This document shows, in pieces, positions 45,244-56,207 of a DNA stretch of 64,000 bases (the first letter of the stretch is position 1; each line of letters begins with the position of its first letter). The stretch is from NCBI GenBank assembly GCA_032690845.1, contig CM064421.1, positions 35,392,963-35,456,962 of the forward strand. The letters run 5' to 3'. Origin of the DNA: Eleusine coracana subsp. coracana (taxonomy: Eukaryota > Streptophyta > Magnoliopsida > Poales > Poaceae). The notes under the pieces were generated by a model. That model searched no databases and had not been told where the DNA came from. It was given only the letters and a program-made list of their open reading frames with translations. A program made the position numbers and the translations under genes.

Positions 45244-45766
45244 GTACTCCTGGCCAACAGGCCGTGTCGGGCCGGCCCAGTAACTAAACGGGCCGGCATG
45301 GCACCGCACGATTATTTTTGGGCCGTGCCATGCCGGCCCGCCATGCCTAACCCTAAGCCCAAGCACGGCACGGGTCTATTTAAACGAGTTGTGCCTTGCC
45401 TTCGGCCGGACGGGCTATCCGGACCATGTCGGCTGGAGGCCCAATTAAATTTTATATGTTTTATTTGTCCTTCTAAATTTAATTTTATATATAAAAATAT
45501 ATTTTTTATTAATAAATTTGAACTAAAAAAATATGATTTTCGGTATAAATACTAAAATATTAATCATTTTATTTAATGGGCCGTGGCGGGCTGGACCGTG
45601 TTTCACGGGCCTTAGAACAGGCCTGTTGCGCTGTGCTCGGACCGATCCATCGTGCTTGAGGCTAGGTCCAAGCACGGTCCATCTCGTGCTTCATGCCAGC
45701 ACAGCCCATTTATTCTATGTCGTGCCTCGTGTCAGTCCATTTAACCCGGCCCAGGTGGCTGGGTAT
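45244..45766. mobile_element. Non-autonomous hAT-like element in transporter intron 1
   Basis: About 523 bp, dominated by GGGCCG, GCCGGCCC, GGCACGG type subterminal motifs at both ends and an AT-rich middle. Ends GTACTCCTGGCCA and (reverse strand) ATACCCAGCCA are loosely inverted. The flanks AGTACTTG (45236-45243) and AGTACTAG (45767-45774) match at 7 of 8 bases, fitting a hAT duplication. No transposase. Confidence 0.55.
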
Positions 45767-46880
45767 AGTACTAGGTAGTCGTATGTATATAACGTGAAAT
45801 TGTGTGAGAATACTTCTTTTTAATTTCTCCTCGTTTTTTCGCCACGCTTTTTTTCGCCACGCTTATTTGCCCTACACAAAATTTCTTGAGGAAAAGGCTA
45901 ATTTATTCTCTTCTCATGCTCCAGGAATACATATATAACAGGCTTCAGTTCAGGTGAGTTGTTGGCGACTGCAGTACCTTCATTGCTGACAACCTTTATC
46001 CGTAGCATCTGAAAATGGTCACTTGCCTTGCGTACAGCTATGGGTGGTACTTCACGTTTGTCCAGGGCTTCGTGTACTTGGCCCTGATACGGCTTCAGGG
46101 ATTCACGGTGAAGGATGGTGAACCCATGGCGGGCGTATGTGCGGCTCTCGGCGGTGCTCATGGGCTCCAATGGCCTCACCAAGGGCTCCCTCGCCTTCCT
46201 CAATTACCCTGCCCAAATCATGTTCAAGAACACCAAGGTAAATACTGTATTATTTTTCCCCTTCTTCACCATTACCCATGGACCTGGAAGTAAATTATTA
46301 CTGGAAACAAGAACATACTATATGAGTGGCAAATACTATGTACCTCGGGCTCCTAACTTTATTCACCTGCATCTTCTATACATGGTCCTTTCCCTTGTTC
46401 GTTGTGTCAATGAAGTGTAAAACCAGAGTAAAAAAAAAGGAACAGGAGCCACTTGACATGTTTAGAAAAGTAAAATAACAGAACCTCACATCATCAGAAT
46501 TGATGTTTCGGATAGGTGCCAAACTTGATGGTTCTGTCATGTACCTTTGTGCTTTAGGTAGGAATAGCACTTCTCTAGCTGGATTGGACACAATAGCTAT
46601 GAAGGATAGCGTTGTTGATAAGTTGTACATTTTGGACCTGTCTTTCTTCTTAGCACAATATATACTTCTCTTTCAAAAAATGCCATTGAGATTTTGAGTA
46701 CTTGTGAAGTAATTGACTTGGTTCATGGTAAGAAGCTATCATGTATGAAATTATGTGCGAGTATTAACGGTTTTAGAAGTGCTTTGTAGAAGAGGATCGG
46801 GAAATGAGATTTAGTTCATTCTTGCCTTTGCCGTTGCATCATTATCAGACGATTGTCTAACTATCCATGTCACTCTGGGT

Positions 46881-47458
46881 CAGCGTTTAAAAAATGCCTC
46901 CGCTTAGGTGCTGCGCGCTGCACTAACACCTTGCTTTCATGAACATGTTGTATTTAGGCAGCCAAACGCGTAGGCGTCGCAAGGCGAGATTAAGCGACAC
47001 CTTTTCCCGCAGTTTCATCCTTTCTTGGTGGCTTTCGTTAGCTACTTCTTATGTCGGTCATCAAATCGAGTGCCTCCAATCCAGTCCCATCTGCCGGTGC
47101 CACCGTTTTTGCCCTCTTCTACTTGACATCGGTGGTTTCTCTCCACTATTGGTTGAAGGCTTGGAGCTTTCTGGACGGCAGTGACGACTTCATGTGAGTC
47201 CAGCAAAGCAATGGGGCATCGAGGGAAGCAGGGCAGATTAATACGCAACTACTGCTACCTGATATTTGGGTTGGGGCAGCTCTGATATAGGCTTGATGCA
47301 ATCACAATGCAAACTAGTAGTTTCTTCTTCTTCTTCTTCTTCTTCTTCTTTTTTTGCATAGATACGGACCACCTAATCTCAAATGCCTAGGCGCCGGCGG
47401 CCTAGGTGCTAGGCGAAGTCTCTTGGTTTGTTTTTCGTTTCCTCTTTTTTAAACGTTG
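46881..47458. mobile_element. Possible hAT-like element in transporter intron 3
   Basis: Left CAGCGTTTAAAAAATGCCTC and right (reverse strand) CAACGTTTAAAAAAGAGG form short inverted ends. GCCTAGGCG-type motifs near the right end are typical of a common grass repeat. The flanking octamers do not match well, so the boundaries are tentative. Confidence 0.35.
47321..47350 (+). repeat. (TTC)n microsatellite
   Basis: About ten TTC/TCT units in transporter intron 3. Confidence 0.9.
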
Positions 47459-48848
47459 CTCGGACATATGCACCCGCTCAAAAGAACTTTTCCAGATTAA
47501 CAAAAATAAAATAAAATGTACAATTCTCCCTTTTGACATTAGTATTTAGCTTATTAGGCACGTTTAACATGATTCTTTTTTATCATACAGGTTCTACCGG
47601 TGATGGTAATGGGAGCATTCATCCCTGGTTTGAGACGAAAGTATCCATCCCATGAGTATGTATCAGCCGTGATGCTTGTCATTGGCCTCATACTCTTCAC
47701 TCTTGCGGATGCACAATCCTCGCCTAATTTTAGCATCATTGGAGTGGCTATGGTCTCTGGGGCGCTTGCCATGGACGCCTTCCTAGGCAATCTGCAAGAA
47801 GCCATCTTCAAGATGAACCCAGACACGACTCAGGTACGTAGTCGAACTACAGTTTAATTATTCTTTGTTACTGTAAGAATTTACTAACTAGGATTGACAA
47901 AGTGGAAAAAAAATTATCTCCTGCTAGATGGAGATGTTGTTCTGCTCCACTGTGGTCGGCCTTCCTTTCCTGGCGGTACCGATGGTGCTAACAGGAGAGC
48001 TCATGACGGCATGGACTTCATGCTCTCAGGTAAATGGCATTCCACTTATTTGCCACCCGTGTTCGCAGTATTCAATTAACTATGTCAAAACTTGCATTGG
48101 CTAGAAGCATCTTATCCACTTTAGCCATCCGCTCCTCAAGTTGTAGAATATGCATGTGCATAGCCCATACGTAAGGAAAAGGATAAAAAACACATGCTTT
48201 TTTGGTTACCTACAAGGAATCCATCTTTATACGTAGTAAGCTCTTTGTAGAACATAGTCTAAACACTGCATTCCTCATTGTCGTGACCAGACACCATTGT
48301 CAGGAAAAGTATCAGGTTTCAGATCTACGTAATCTTAATTATTTTGTGTGTACTGAAACACATGCAGCACTTGTACGTGTACGCGGTGCTGGTGTTCGAG
48401 GCGCTTGCCACGTTCGTGGGGCAGGTCTCCGTGCTCTCCCTCATCGCGATTTTTGGTGCGGCAACCACAGCTCTGGTGAGTCGAATCGGCGTCTTTTTGC
48501 CTCAAACTGAAGCAATTCAGGTCAACGATGCAATGTGACTGAAGTAGCACGGCTAAGGCATGTCAAATTGTGAATTATTTTATTATGCAGACGACGACGA
48601 CGAGAAAGGCGGTGACGCTGCTGCTGTCGTACCTGATCTTCACTAAGCCACTGACGGAGCAGCACGTCACGGGGCTCCTCCTCATAACCATGGGGATCGT
48701 GCTCAAGCTCCTGCCGGAGAACAAGGAGACGGCCCGCGGCGGCACCATCATTCTGACGATACGCAGGGGAAGGGCGACAGAGTGGTAGAAGAGGAGAAGA
48801 CATCATTGGTATGATGACGAGATAGTGATACAAGCAATTACTTGTTCG

Positions 48849-49663
48849 TAGGGCTGAAAACGGACACAAACGGTCGGAAAAACACCCATCTCATTTCAGT
48901 TACCGTATTTTTTTTGTCGGACGGAAATGAAAACGAAAATGATGGGAACGGAAACGAACGGGACAAATCCGGTATGTCGGAAATGAACAAATCCGGTCGG
49001 GAATACACCGCTAACGGTCGATAACCGGTAATTAAGTCGGGAACAACGTCGTAATATGATAACATCATATATACAAGATGACCAATCATACCATCTCGTA
49101 ACACACTTATGCAACATCACACAATCACAATGAACAGCCATCACAAGTTCAGAACAGTACACGCATAACACTCTGAACTAAATAGTCTCAAGTTTGAGGG
49201 ATACATGCATTACACGTAGAGGGCAGACAGCCGGAGCGGTGCGGGGCACAAGCGCCTACTCTTGGTGGCGGCCGGGTGGTGGCCGGCATGCGTGTGCGAC
49301 TGCCGAGTGGCGGTGGCGGGCTAGCGGGCTAGCGGCTGCTGGCTGTGGTCTATGGAGCTTGGTGTCCGGAGCCGCCCGGACTGGGCTGGATGGCCATGGC
49401 CCAAGGAAATGGTCTGCTGGGCTGAATACCTAAAAGTTCAATACGGAAAACAAAACGGGATTTTCCCGACTGAAAACGGGATCCCGGCTAAACGGACGAA
49501 AAAACGCCCACCTGTTTTCGATCCCGCGTCCCGTTTTTCTCGTCCTGTTTCCGTACTATCCTGTTTGCATTCCGAGGATTCAAAAATGGTCGGGAAAAAT
49601 TGCTCCAATACGAGAAACGGGAGCCGGACGGGACAGGATTTTCCCGCCCCGTTTTCAGCCCTA
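48849..49663. mobile_element. Ds-like non-autonomous Ac-family hAT element, 815 bp
   Basis: The ends are TAGGGCTGAAAACGG and its inverse CCGTTTTCAGCCCTA, close to the known Ac/Ds ends. The flanks CTTGTTCG at 48841-48848 and 49664-49671 are an exact 8-bp target duplication. Subterminal regions are rich in ACGGG, CGGTCGG and AACGGGA motifs like Ac transposase binding sites. There is no transposase ORF. It sits 60 bp after the transporter stop codon, probably within its 3' untranslated region. Confidence 0.93.
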
Positions 49664-49800
49664 CTTGTTCGGCGAATAAGCAAAATCACGAAGGAGGATA
49701 GGATGCTGGAGAAGGTCCAAGAGAGGAAAACAAGAAATTTGTAGAAATGCAGAGTAATAAACATCATCGTACTAGTACTGGTCAGTTGGTCGTTTAACAC

Positions 49801-50820
49801 TGTTGGATAAATTAGTACTTTTACTTTTATATTAATCCAGAAATAAATCATAAGTATGATTAATAGATTGCATGATGAACTAGACAAGTCTACGTAAGAT
49901 CTAGACAGGTATATAAGGTCAGACAAAAGTATAGCACCTATCATACTAACAACATTCATCATGGATAAACAGATCACGAAAGCTAGTATGGAAGACATGG
50001 TTTGAGATGGGAGTACGTACGTTTCCTTCTGGACTGCATAGAGGAGGCGACGACGACGTGCAGCACCGTTACGTTGTTGGCAACGGCGGGTGAGACCGAC
50101 TCGACGACAAGGAAGACGAGCCGTGGCGATGAGTTTGACGAAGACGAGGAAGCGATCGAGCAGTCGCGCAGAGCGCTTCCCAAAAACCTTATTCGCCCTC
50201 TCCCGGTGCAGGATCGTAGAGGACGACGGTTCCGAAGACCTGCTCTCCCGTTCGCCGGTGCACGCCGACGATAGGGATGGAGAAGTCTTGGTGGCGCAAT
50301 AATAGCGAGAGGCAAAACCCTAGCCGATTGCGTGATATGAATTGCAGCGATACCCGTACGTATTTATAGGGAGGAACCGCTAGGGTTGGGTGTTCCGTAA
50401 CCGAGTCGGTTACCATATTAATACGTCGGTTTCCATAACCAAATATATGGAAATATATGGAACATGTAGCAAAAAGAAAGTGCAAAAGAAAGATGCGCCC
50501 CTACAAGGCAAGAGAGAGAATTTCGGCAGACCATTCACGCAGGTGATGCGCGGTCGCGCCCATCGCCCACGCCCCGCCCCGCCCGGCCCGGCCCGGCGAG
50601 GCGAGGCGAGACAAGCGAGCGAGCGCATGTGTTCTTTCCTCTTCTCATCCACACACTTGCAAGAGATGCTAGATCAACCAACCTTATAAGTTGGACTCCC
50701 TCCACGTATATTAGCAATGTGGGACTAATTCTTTGCACTCTCACTACTCATGAATGGGCCTTTGAGATTTTTCAAGAATTATTGTGAATATTAATAGGCC
50801 AAGCTCATATAATTCTAGCA
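49801..50820 (-). repeat. 3' LTR of copia element C
   Basis: 1020 bp, about 110 bp longer than the 5' LTR, mainly in the GC-rich segment around 50470-50610. It is bounded internally by the polypurine tract at 50821-50830 and externally by AACAC. Confidence 0.9.
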
Positions 50821-50830
50821 ATCCCCCACC
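50821..50830 (-). other. Polypurine tract of copia element C
   Basis: The minus strand reads GGTGGGGGAT directly before the 3' LTR start TGCTAG, marking the second-strand priming site. Confidence 0.8.
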
Positions 50831-51360
50831 AGATCTCAAAGTCCCAGCTAGACTTTGTCTCACCCCACTGTTGTTTAATATACCAGTGTTTTTAGTGGAG
50901 ACTGTTAAGTTGAACTTCCACCTAGAACAATAAGTTACATTCATTCATAACTTGAACAATGGACTATGTCTTGAATTGCAAGTTTTGTGCAAACAAGTTT
51001 TACTTACTATCAAAACTGATACTAGACCTCCAGTAGGCAACTCCGCGGGTGAAGCATATAGGTCATACTCCCTTGGTCTTTCATGAACTTAATAGAGATC
51101 ACCCAAATCTCACAGATTGCGACCTTACAATAATCGGGCTCATACAGGTGTATTCATTCAAGAATGTTCTATAGGACGACATCTTTGCTATTTAAAGCCA
51201 ACTGAATACATTAAGGCAACAACCAACCTGTCATACAGATAACGAGAGTAATGCATCGCTTCTCGAGTGGGTTATAAAAGGTTACTCTCATGCTAACTAA
51301 TAGCTTGTTCTTTTCAGGTTCTACTTCACGGGATCTCCGATCACATAGGTTGGGTTACTA

Positions 51361-52366
51361 CTATGGAATAGCACATATGGGTCTTATACCCATCTCTTTC
51401 GATGCACTGTCTATCACATTACATGACAGCCTCTTGGTGAATTGATCTGCCAGGTTCTCACCAGCTGAAACATATTCTACTGATATGACTCCGGAGTTTC
51501 TCATTTTTTTGACAGACTTCAAACGTCTCTTAATATGTCTTGATGAATTCATATTGTCCTTAGAATTATTCACTTTGACTATCACAGTTTGATTGTCACA
51601 ATTCATGAAGATTGCCAGCACAGGTTTCTCGACAATAGGCACGTCCATCAAAAGCTCACGTAGCCAATCGACTTTAACTGTAGCTGTATCTAGTGCGGTA
51701 AGCTCTGCTTTCATGGTAGACCTCGTCAAAATGGTCTGTTTGCATGATCTCCATGAACAGCAGCACCACCAAGACTAAATGCATATCCACTCATGGCATA
51801 CAGCTCGTCAGCATCAGATATCCAATTGGAATCACTATAGCCCTCTAGTACTGCTGGATATCAAGAATAATGAATTCCATAATCTATAGTACTAACTAAA
51901 TAGTGCATTACCCGCTCAAACGCACTCCAATGATCATCTCCCGGGCAAGAAGTAAACCGACTCAGTTTGCTCACAGCAAACGAGATGTCAGACCTAGTAG
52001 CATTAGCTAAATACATAAGTGATCCAATAATCTGAGAATATCTTAATTGATCTCTGCAATTCTCTTATTCTTTCGAAGGATCAAGCTAGGATCATAAGGT
52101 GTTGGAAAAGGTTTGCTATCCTTGCAACCAAAACGGTTCAAGAGCTTCTCAACATAATGAGATTGCATAAGAGTAATCTCATTCTCTCCTTTGATTAGCT
52201 TGATGTTCAAGATAACATCAACCTCATCCAGATCCTCCATTTCAAAGCTTTGGTAAAGAGAAGTCTTGACCTTATTAATCACGTCAAGATTTGTTCCAAA
52301 AATGAGTATGTCATCAATATACAAGTACAGTAAAACTCCCTGACCCCTACCATAACGGTAGTACAT
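51361..52366 (-). pseudogene. Copia C reverse transcriptase C-terminal half and RNase H
   Basis: 52366-52043 has GVLLYLYIDDILIFGTN, the YxDD catalytic box. 51729-51361 has the RNase H blocks STMKAELTALDTATV, IFMNCDNQTVI, SRHIKRRLKSVK and ENLADQFTK. The two are separated by frame breaks between 52043 and 51729, and several residues are altered. Dead enzyme. Confidence 0.88.
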
Positions 52367-52413
52367 ACTGAAATGCTTGCTGCTAGAAGTGTTGAATCAA
52401 ATTTCTCATGTCA

Positions 52414-53775
52414 CTACTTAGGAGCTTGTTTTAGACCATACAAAGACTTTAACAACTTACACACCTTATCTTCTTGACCCTTTATAACAAATCCATCTGG
52501 TTGATCCATATAGATTTCCTCATCCAACTCTCCATTAAGAATATTTGTCTTAACGTGCATCTGATGAATGATAAGACCATGTGAGGCAGTCAGGACAAGT
52601 AATACACGAATAATGGTCAATCTAGCAACAGATGAATAAGTGTCAAAGAAGTCTTCACCTTCTTTCTGAGTATAACCCTTACCCACAAACCGACCCTTAT
52701 ACTTGTCAATAGTACCATTAGGCTTAAGCTTTTTCTTAAACATCCATTTACAACCCACAGGTTTGCAACCATATGGTCTGTCGACAACTTCCCAAGTTTC
52801 ATTAGAAAGAATAGAGTCCATCTCATTATGAACCACTTCTTTCCAGTCATTTGCATCAGAAGATGCATATGCCTTTGAAATGATTTTAGGAGTGTCATCC
52901 ATAAGATAAATAGTGAAATCATCACCAAAAGAATCTACAGTCTTTTGTCTCTTGCTCCTCGTACGAGCTTTACTTTTAATCTCCTTATGGATTGGTTCAA
53001 GTGTTTGTTCAGCATGATCAAAAAATGCACTAGGTTCAGGAGTTGTTTCAGCAATCACATCAGAAGATAATCTAGATATGCTATATAAATCTTTCAAAGG
53101 AAATATATTCTCAAAGAAAGTAACATCACGAGACTCCATTAATGAATTAACATGAACATCAGGCACCTCGGATTTAACCACTAAAAATCTATAGACAATG
53201 CTATGATGAGCATATCCAAGAAAAATACAATCTACAGTTTTAGGTCCTAATTTACGCTTCTTGTTGATTGGTACGTTAATTTTGATCAAACAACCCCATG
53301 TGCATAAGTAAGAGAGCGATGACTTTCTACCAATTAATTTCTCATATGGCGTCTTCTCTTTATTCTTCATGGGAACTCTATTTAGTACATGACATGATGT
53401 CAATAAAACCTCCCTCCACCATGTCTTAGATAATTCAGCCGTGTCTAACATGGAATTAACCAAGTTATTTAAGGTGCGATTCTTTCTTTCGACAACCCCG
53501 TTTGATTGGGACGAATAGGAAGGCGTCCTTTCATGTATCATACCATGTTCCGTACAGAATAAGACAAACTCATTTAAGAAATACTCGCCATCCTGATCAG
53601 ACCTAATTCTTTTAATCTTTTTCTCTAGTTGAATTTCAACTTTAGCCTTATAAATTTTTAAATAGTTTAGAGCCTCATCTTTTGTTTTTAGCAAATAAAC
53701 ATAGCAATATCTAGTCGTATCATCAATCAAAGTCATGAAATATCTTTTTCCACCTTCAGTCAATATACTATTCAT
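52414..53775 (-). pseudogene. Copia C integrase and reverse transcriptase N-terminal half
   Basis: This is the longest surviving frame, 453 codons. It has the integrase core (FMTLIDDTTRYCYVYLLKTK, IRSDQDGEYF, SYSSQSNGVVERKNRTL), then CIFLGYAHHSIVYRFL, and RT start (PVGCKWMFKKKLKPNGTIDK, GLIIHQMHVKTNILNGELDE, LLKSLYGLKQAPK). A stop follows at 52414, before the YxDD segment. Confidence 0.9.
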
Positions 53776-53844
53776 CTTATAAAGATCTGAATATATAAGT
53801 TCTAGCGGTGCTAAGTGTCTCTCCTATGCAGTCTTATGAGGCTT

Positions 53845-54333
53845 TCAAGGTTGCTTAGATTGCACACAACTTGAGCACTTAGAACCTTTGACAATGGAAA
53901 AATTCGGAATTAAATTCAAGCTAAAAAGTTGAGACATAGAACCAAAATTTAGATGACATAAACGTGAATGCCAAACACTAGCATCACTCTCATTAACGCC
54001 ATCATAAATATAGTTCATAGACTTATTGCAATAATCTAAAAGAGAAAAGCGGAACAAGCCTTCACACTCATAGCCTTTACCAATAAATTGTCCACTCTTA
54101 GATACGACAATTTTATTCGACTCAAGCACTACCTTGAAACCATCCCTATACAAAAGGGAGCCACTAACGAGATTCTTTTGATAGAAGGGACATGTTGTAC
54201 GTTCTTCAGTTGAACAATCTTTTCCGAAGTGAACTTCAGCTCGATCGTGCCAATTCCATGAATAGAAGCATATGACCCATTCCCTATTAGGATGGAGGAA
54301 TCCCAGGCGACCTGATAAGAAGTAAACAACCAA
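53845..54333 (-). pseudogene. Copia C protease end and GAG-pre-integrase domain
   Basis: Blocks NGSYASIHGIGTIELKF (frame at 54347) and ESDASVWHSRLCHLNFGSMS ending CSSCVQSKQP give the HHCC-type GAG-pre-integrase domain. Two frames overlap near 54200, showing a frameshift. Confidence 0.82.
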
Positions 54334-54449
54334 GCATCAGCACACACATGAACATTAGCACCAGTATCAAACCATCAACTAGTAGATTGAAATACATAAA
54401 AACATATGGTAAATTATTATACCCACTATTTTCTCCAGCACTGGTCACC

Positions 54450-55168
54450 ATGTTCACAGTCTTCTGCTATGAAGGCTTTTTTTCTTTGCGTTCTGTACAC
54501 TTCTTTGCCCAATGCTTATTAGAACCGCAAATAAAGTATGCTCCCTTCTCCTTGTTCTTCTTTTTGAAGGTAGTGGTCTGCTTAGGCTTATTGTTCTTGC
54601 CCTTACCCTTACCACCACTGCCATGAGACTGCTATGGATGATGCACCATATTGGCAATAGTGTGTCCCTCGTTAACTTTAGAACGTCCATCCTTCTCACG
54701 AGCTTTCTCCTCAACATCAAGAGACGCGATCAAATCTGAGACAGATATGTTCGTTCTCTTGTGTTTAAGAGTAGTAGCAAAATCCCTCCAAGACGGAGGC
54801 AATTTAGCAATCATGCTCCCAGCCACAAGTTTCTCACGTATGACGATCTTAAGCAGTTCGAGTTCCTTCACAATACACTGTATATCATGAGTCTACGCGA
54901 TGACAGATTTATCATCTATTATCTTATAATCATGGTACTGCTCAATGACATATAGTTCAGTGCCAGCATCAGAATCATCATAGTTAACGATCAGAGCGTC
55001 CCATAATTCCTTTGCGACTGTATGATGGATATAGACGTCCTGAAGACGATCTATCAAAGCTCCAATAACAGCGTCCAAGAATATTGTGTTGGCTTCACTG
55101 TATACCTTTTCCTGATCTGCAGTAAGATCGCCTTCAGGTTTGTCAGTGGACACCCAGAACACATTCAT
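54450..55168 (-). pseudogene. Copia C gag
   Basis: Frames 55168-54893 (AVIGALIDRLQDVYIHHTVA, KELWDALIVNYDDS) and 54871-54632 (LVAGSMIAKLPPSWRDFATT, LKHKRTN) are the copia gag core. The nucleocapsid end reads YFICGSNKHWAKKC near 54510-54550, where the first zinc-binding cysteine has become tyrosine. Frames are broken between these parts. Confidence 0.8.
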
Positions 55169-55294
55169 GGCAGTAAGTCACAGAGTGACTTTCACTTGTC
55201 ATCTCTTAAAGTGCACGTTAGTGAATTTCTCTGGCCTCAGTACATCGATAAATCCAGCCATAAAACTAAAGTGCCTACAATAAGGTTTTTGGAT

Positions 55295-56202
55295 TGTTAG
55301 ATAAATTAGCACTTTTAGTTTTATATTAATCCAGAAATAAATCATAAGCATGATTAACAGATTTTATGATGAACTAGACAAGTCTACGCAAGATCTAGAC
55401 AGGTCTATAAGGCCAGATAAAAGCATAGCATTTATCATACTAGCAACATTCATTATAGATAAATAGATCACGAAATCTAGTATGGAAGACATGGTTTGAG
55501 ATGAGAGTACGTATGTTTCCTTCTGGACTAGGTAGAGGAGGCGGCGACGACGTGTAGCACCGTCACGTTGTTGGCGACGGCGGATGAGACCGACTCGACG
55601 ACGAGGAAGACGAGCCGTAGCGACGAGCTTGACGAAGACGAGGAAGCGATCGAGCAGTCGCGCAGAACGCTTCCCAAAAACCTTATCCGCCCTCTCCCGG
55701 TGCAGGATCGCAGAGGACAACAGTTCTGGAGACCTGCTCTCCCGTTCGTCGATGCACGCCGACGATCGGAATGGAGAAGTCTTGGCGGCGCAACAGTAGC
55801 AAGAGGCAAAACCCTAGATGATTGCGTGATGTGATTTGCGGCGATACCCGTACGTATTTATAGGGAAAAACCGCTAGGGTTGGGCGTCCCGCAATCGAGT
55901 CGGTTACCATATTAATATGTCGGTTTCCATAACCAAATATATGGAACACGCAGCAAAAAGAACCCACGCCCACGCCTGGCCCGGCAAGACGAGGCGAGCG
56001 AGCGCGCGTGTGTTCTTCCTTCTTCTCATTCACACACTTACAAGAGATGCTAGAGCAACCAACCTTATAAGCTGGACTCCCTCCAACTTCACTAACAATA
56101 TGGGACTAAACCTTTTACACTCCCACCACTCATGAATGGGTATTTGAGATTTTTCAGGAATTATTGTAAGTATTAATGGACCAAGCCCATATAATTCTAG
56201 CA
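55295..56202 (-). repeat. 5' LTR of copia element C with probable TATA box
   Basis: 908 bp. The minus strand contains TCCCTATAAATACGTACGGG at 55866-55847, a good TATA box, conserved in the 3' LTR at 50371-50352. It should drive the element's transcript downward from here. The expected tRNA-complementary primer site directly inside (55294 downward) is not a standard match that I recognise. Confidence 0.85.
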
Positions 56203-56207
56203 AACAC

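Larger units (their letters stand above)
44939..48788 (+). pseudogene. UDP-galactose/UDP-glucose transporter 2-type (UTR2) gene with exon-3 frameshift
   Basis: Seven GT-AG exons: 44939-45061, 45925-45953, 46038-46237, 47591-47833, 47928-48029, 48368-48475 and 48591-48788. The chain (FGVSLTDRPRWQQFVICSGG, NYPAQIMFKNTK, VMGAFIPGLRRKYPSHEYVS, AMDAFLGNLQEAIFKMNP, and TRKAVTLLLSYLIFTKPL) follows the UTR2 class of the nucleotide-sugar/PAPS transporter family. This is a multi-membrane-span Golgi/ER antiporter supplying UDP-sugars (or PAPS) to the lumen. Exon 3 is 200 nt, although the phases on both sides require one more or two more bases modulo three. The frame changes after FTVK (near 46112), before MVNPWRAYVRLSAVLM. 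All other exons keep phase and sequence. Either this copy is a recent pseudogene or the sequence has a small indel error here. Confidence 0.88.
49801..56202 (-). mobile_element. Ty1/copia element C, structurally complete, 6.4 kb
   Basis: Two LTRs (55295-56202 and 49801-50820) enclose gag-pol in minus orientation. The target duplication AACAC is exact (49796-49800 and 56203-56207). The LTRs start TGCTAGAATTATATG and end ATCCAACA (ATCTAACA in the 5' copy). The polypurine tract GGTGGGGGAT precedes the 3' LTR. By eye there are about two dozen differences in the first 240 aligned LTR bases, mostly transitions, so the insertion is not recent. Frameshifts and stops in gag and pol make it non-autonomous. 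Confidence 0.92.

Noticed and set aside
45241..45555. ORF in transporter intron 1
   Set aside because: Lies in the GGCCGG motif-rich end of a hAT-like insert; no coding features.
50002..50315. Acidic/basic ORFs within the copia C LTRs (also 55528-55834)
   Set aside because: Present in both LTR copies and part of the GC-rich LTR, not a conserved protein; differences between copies do not respect codons.
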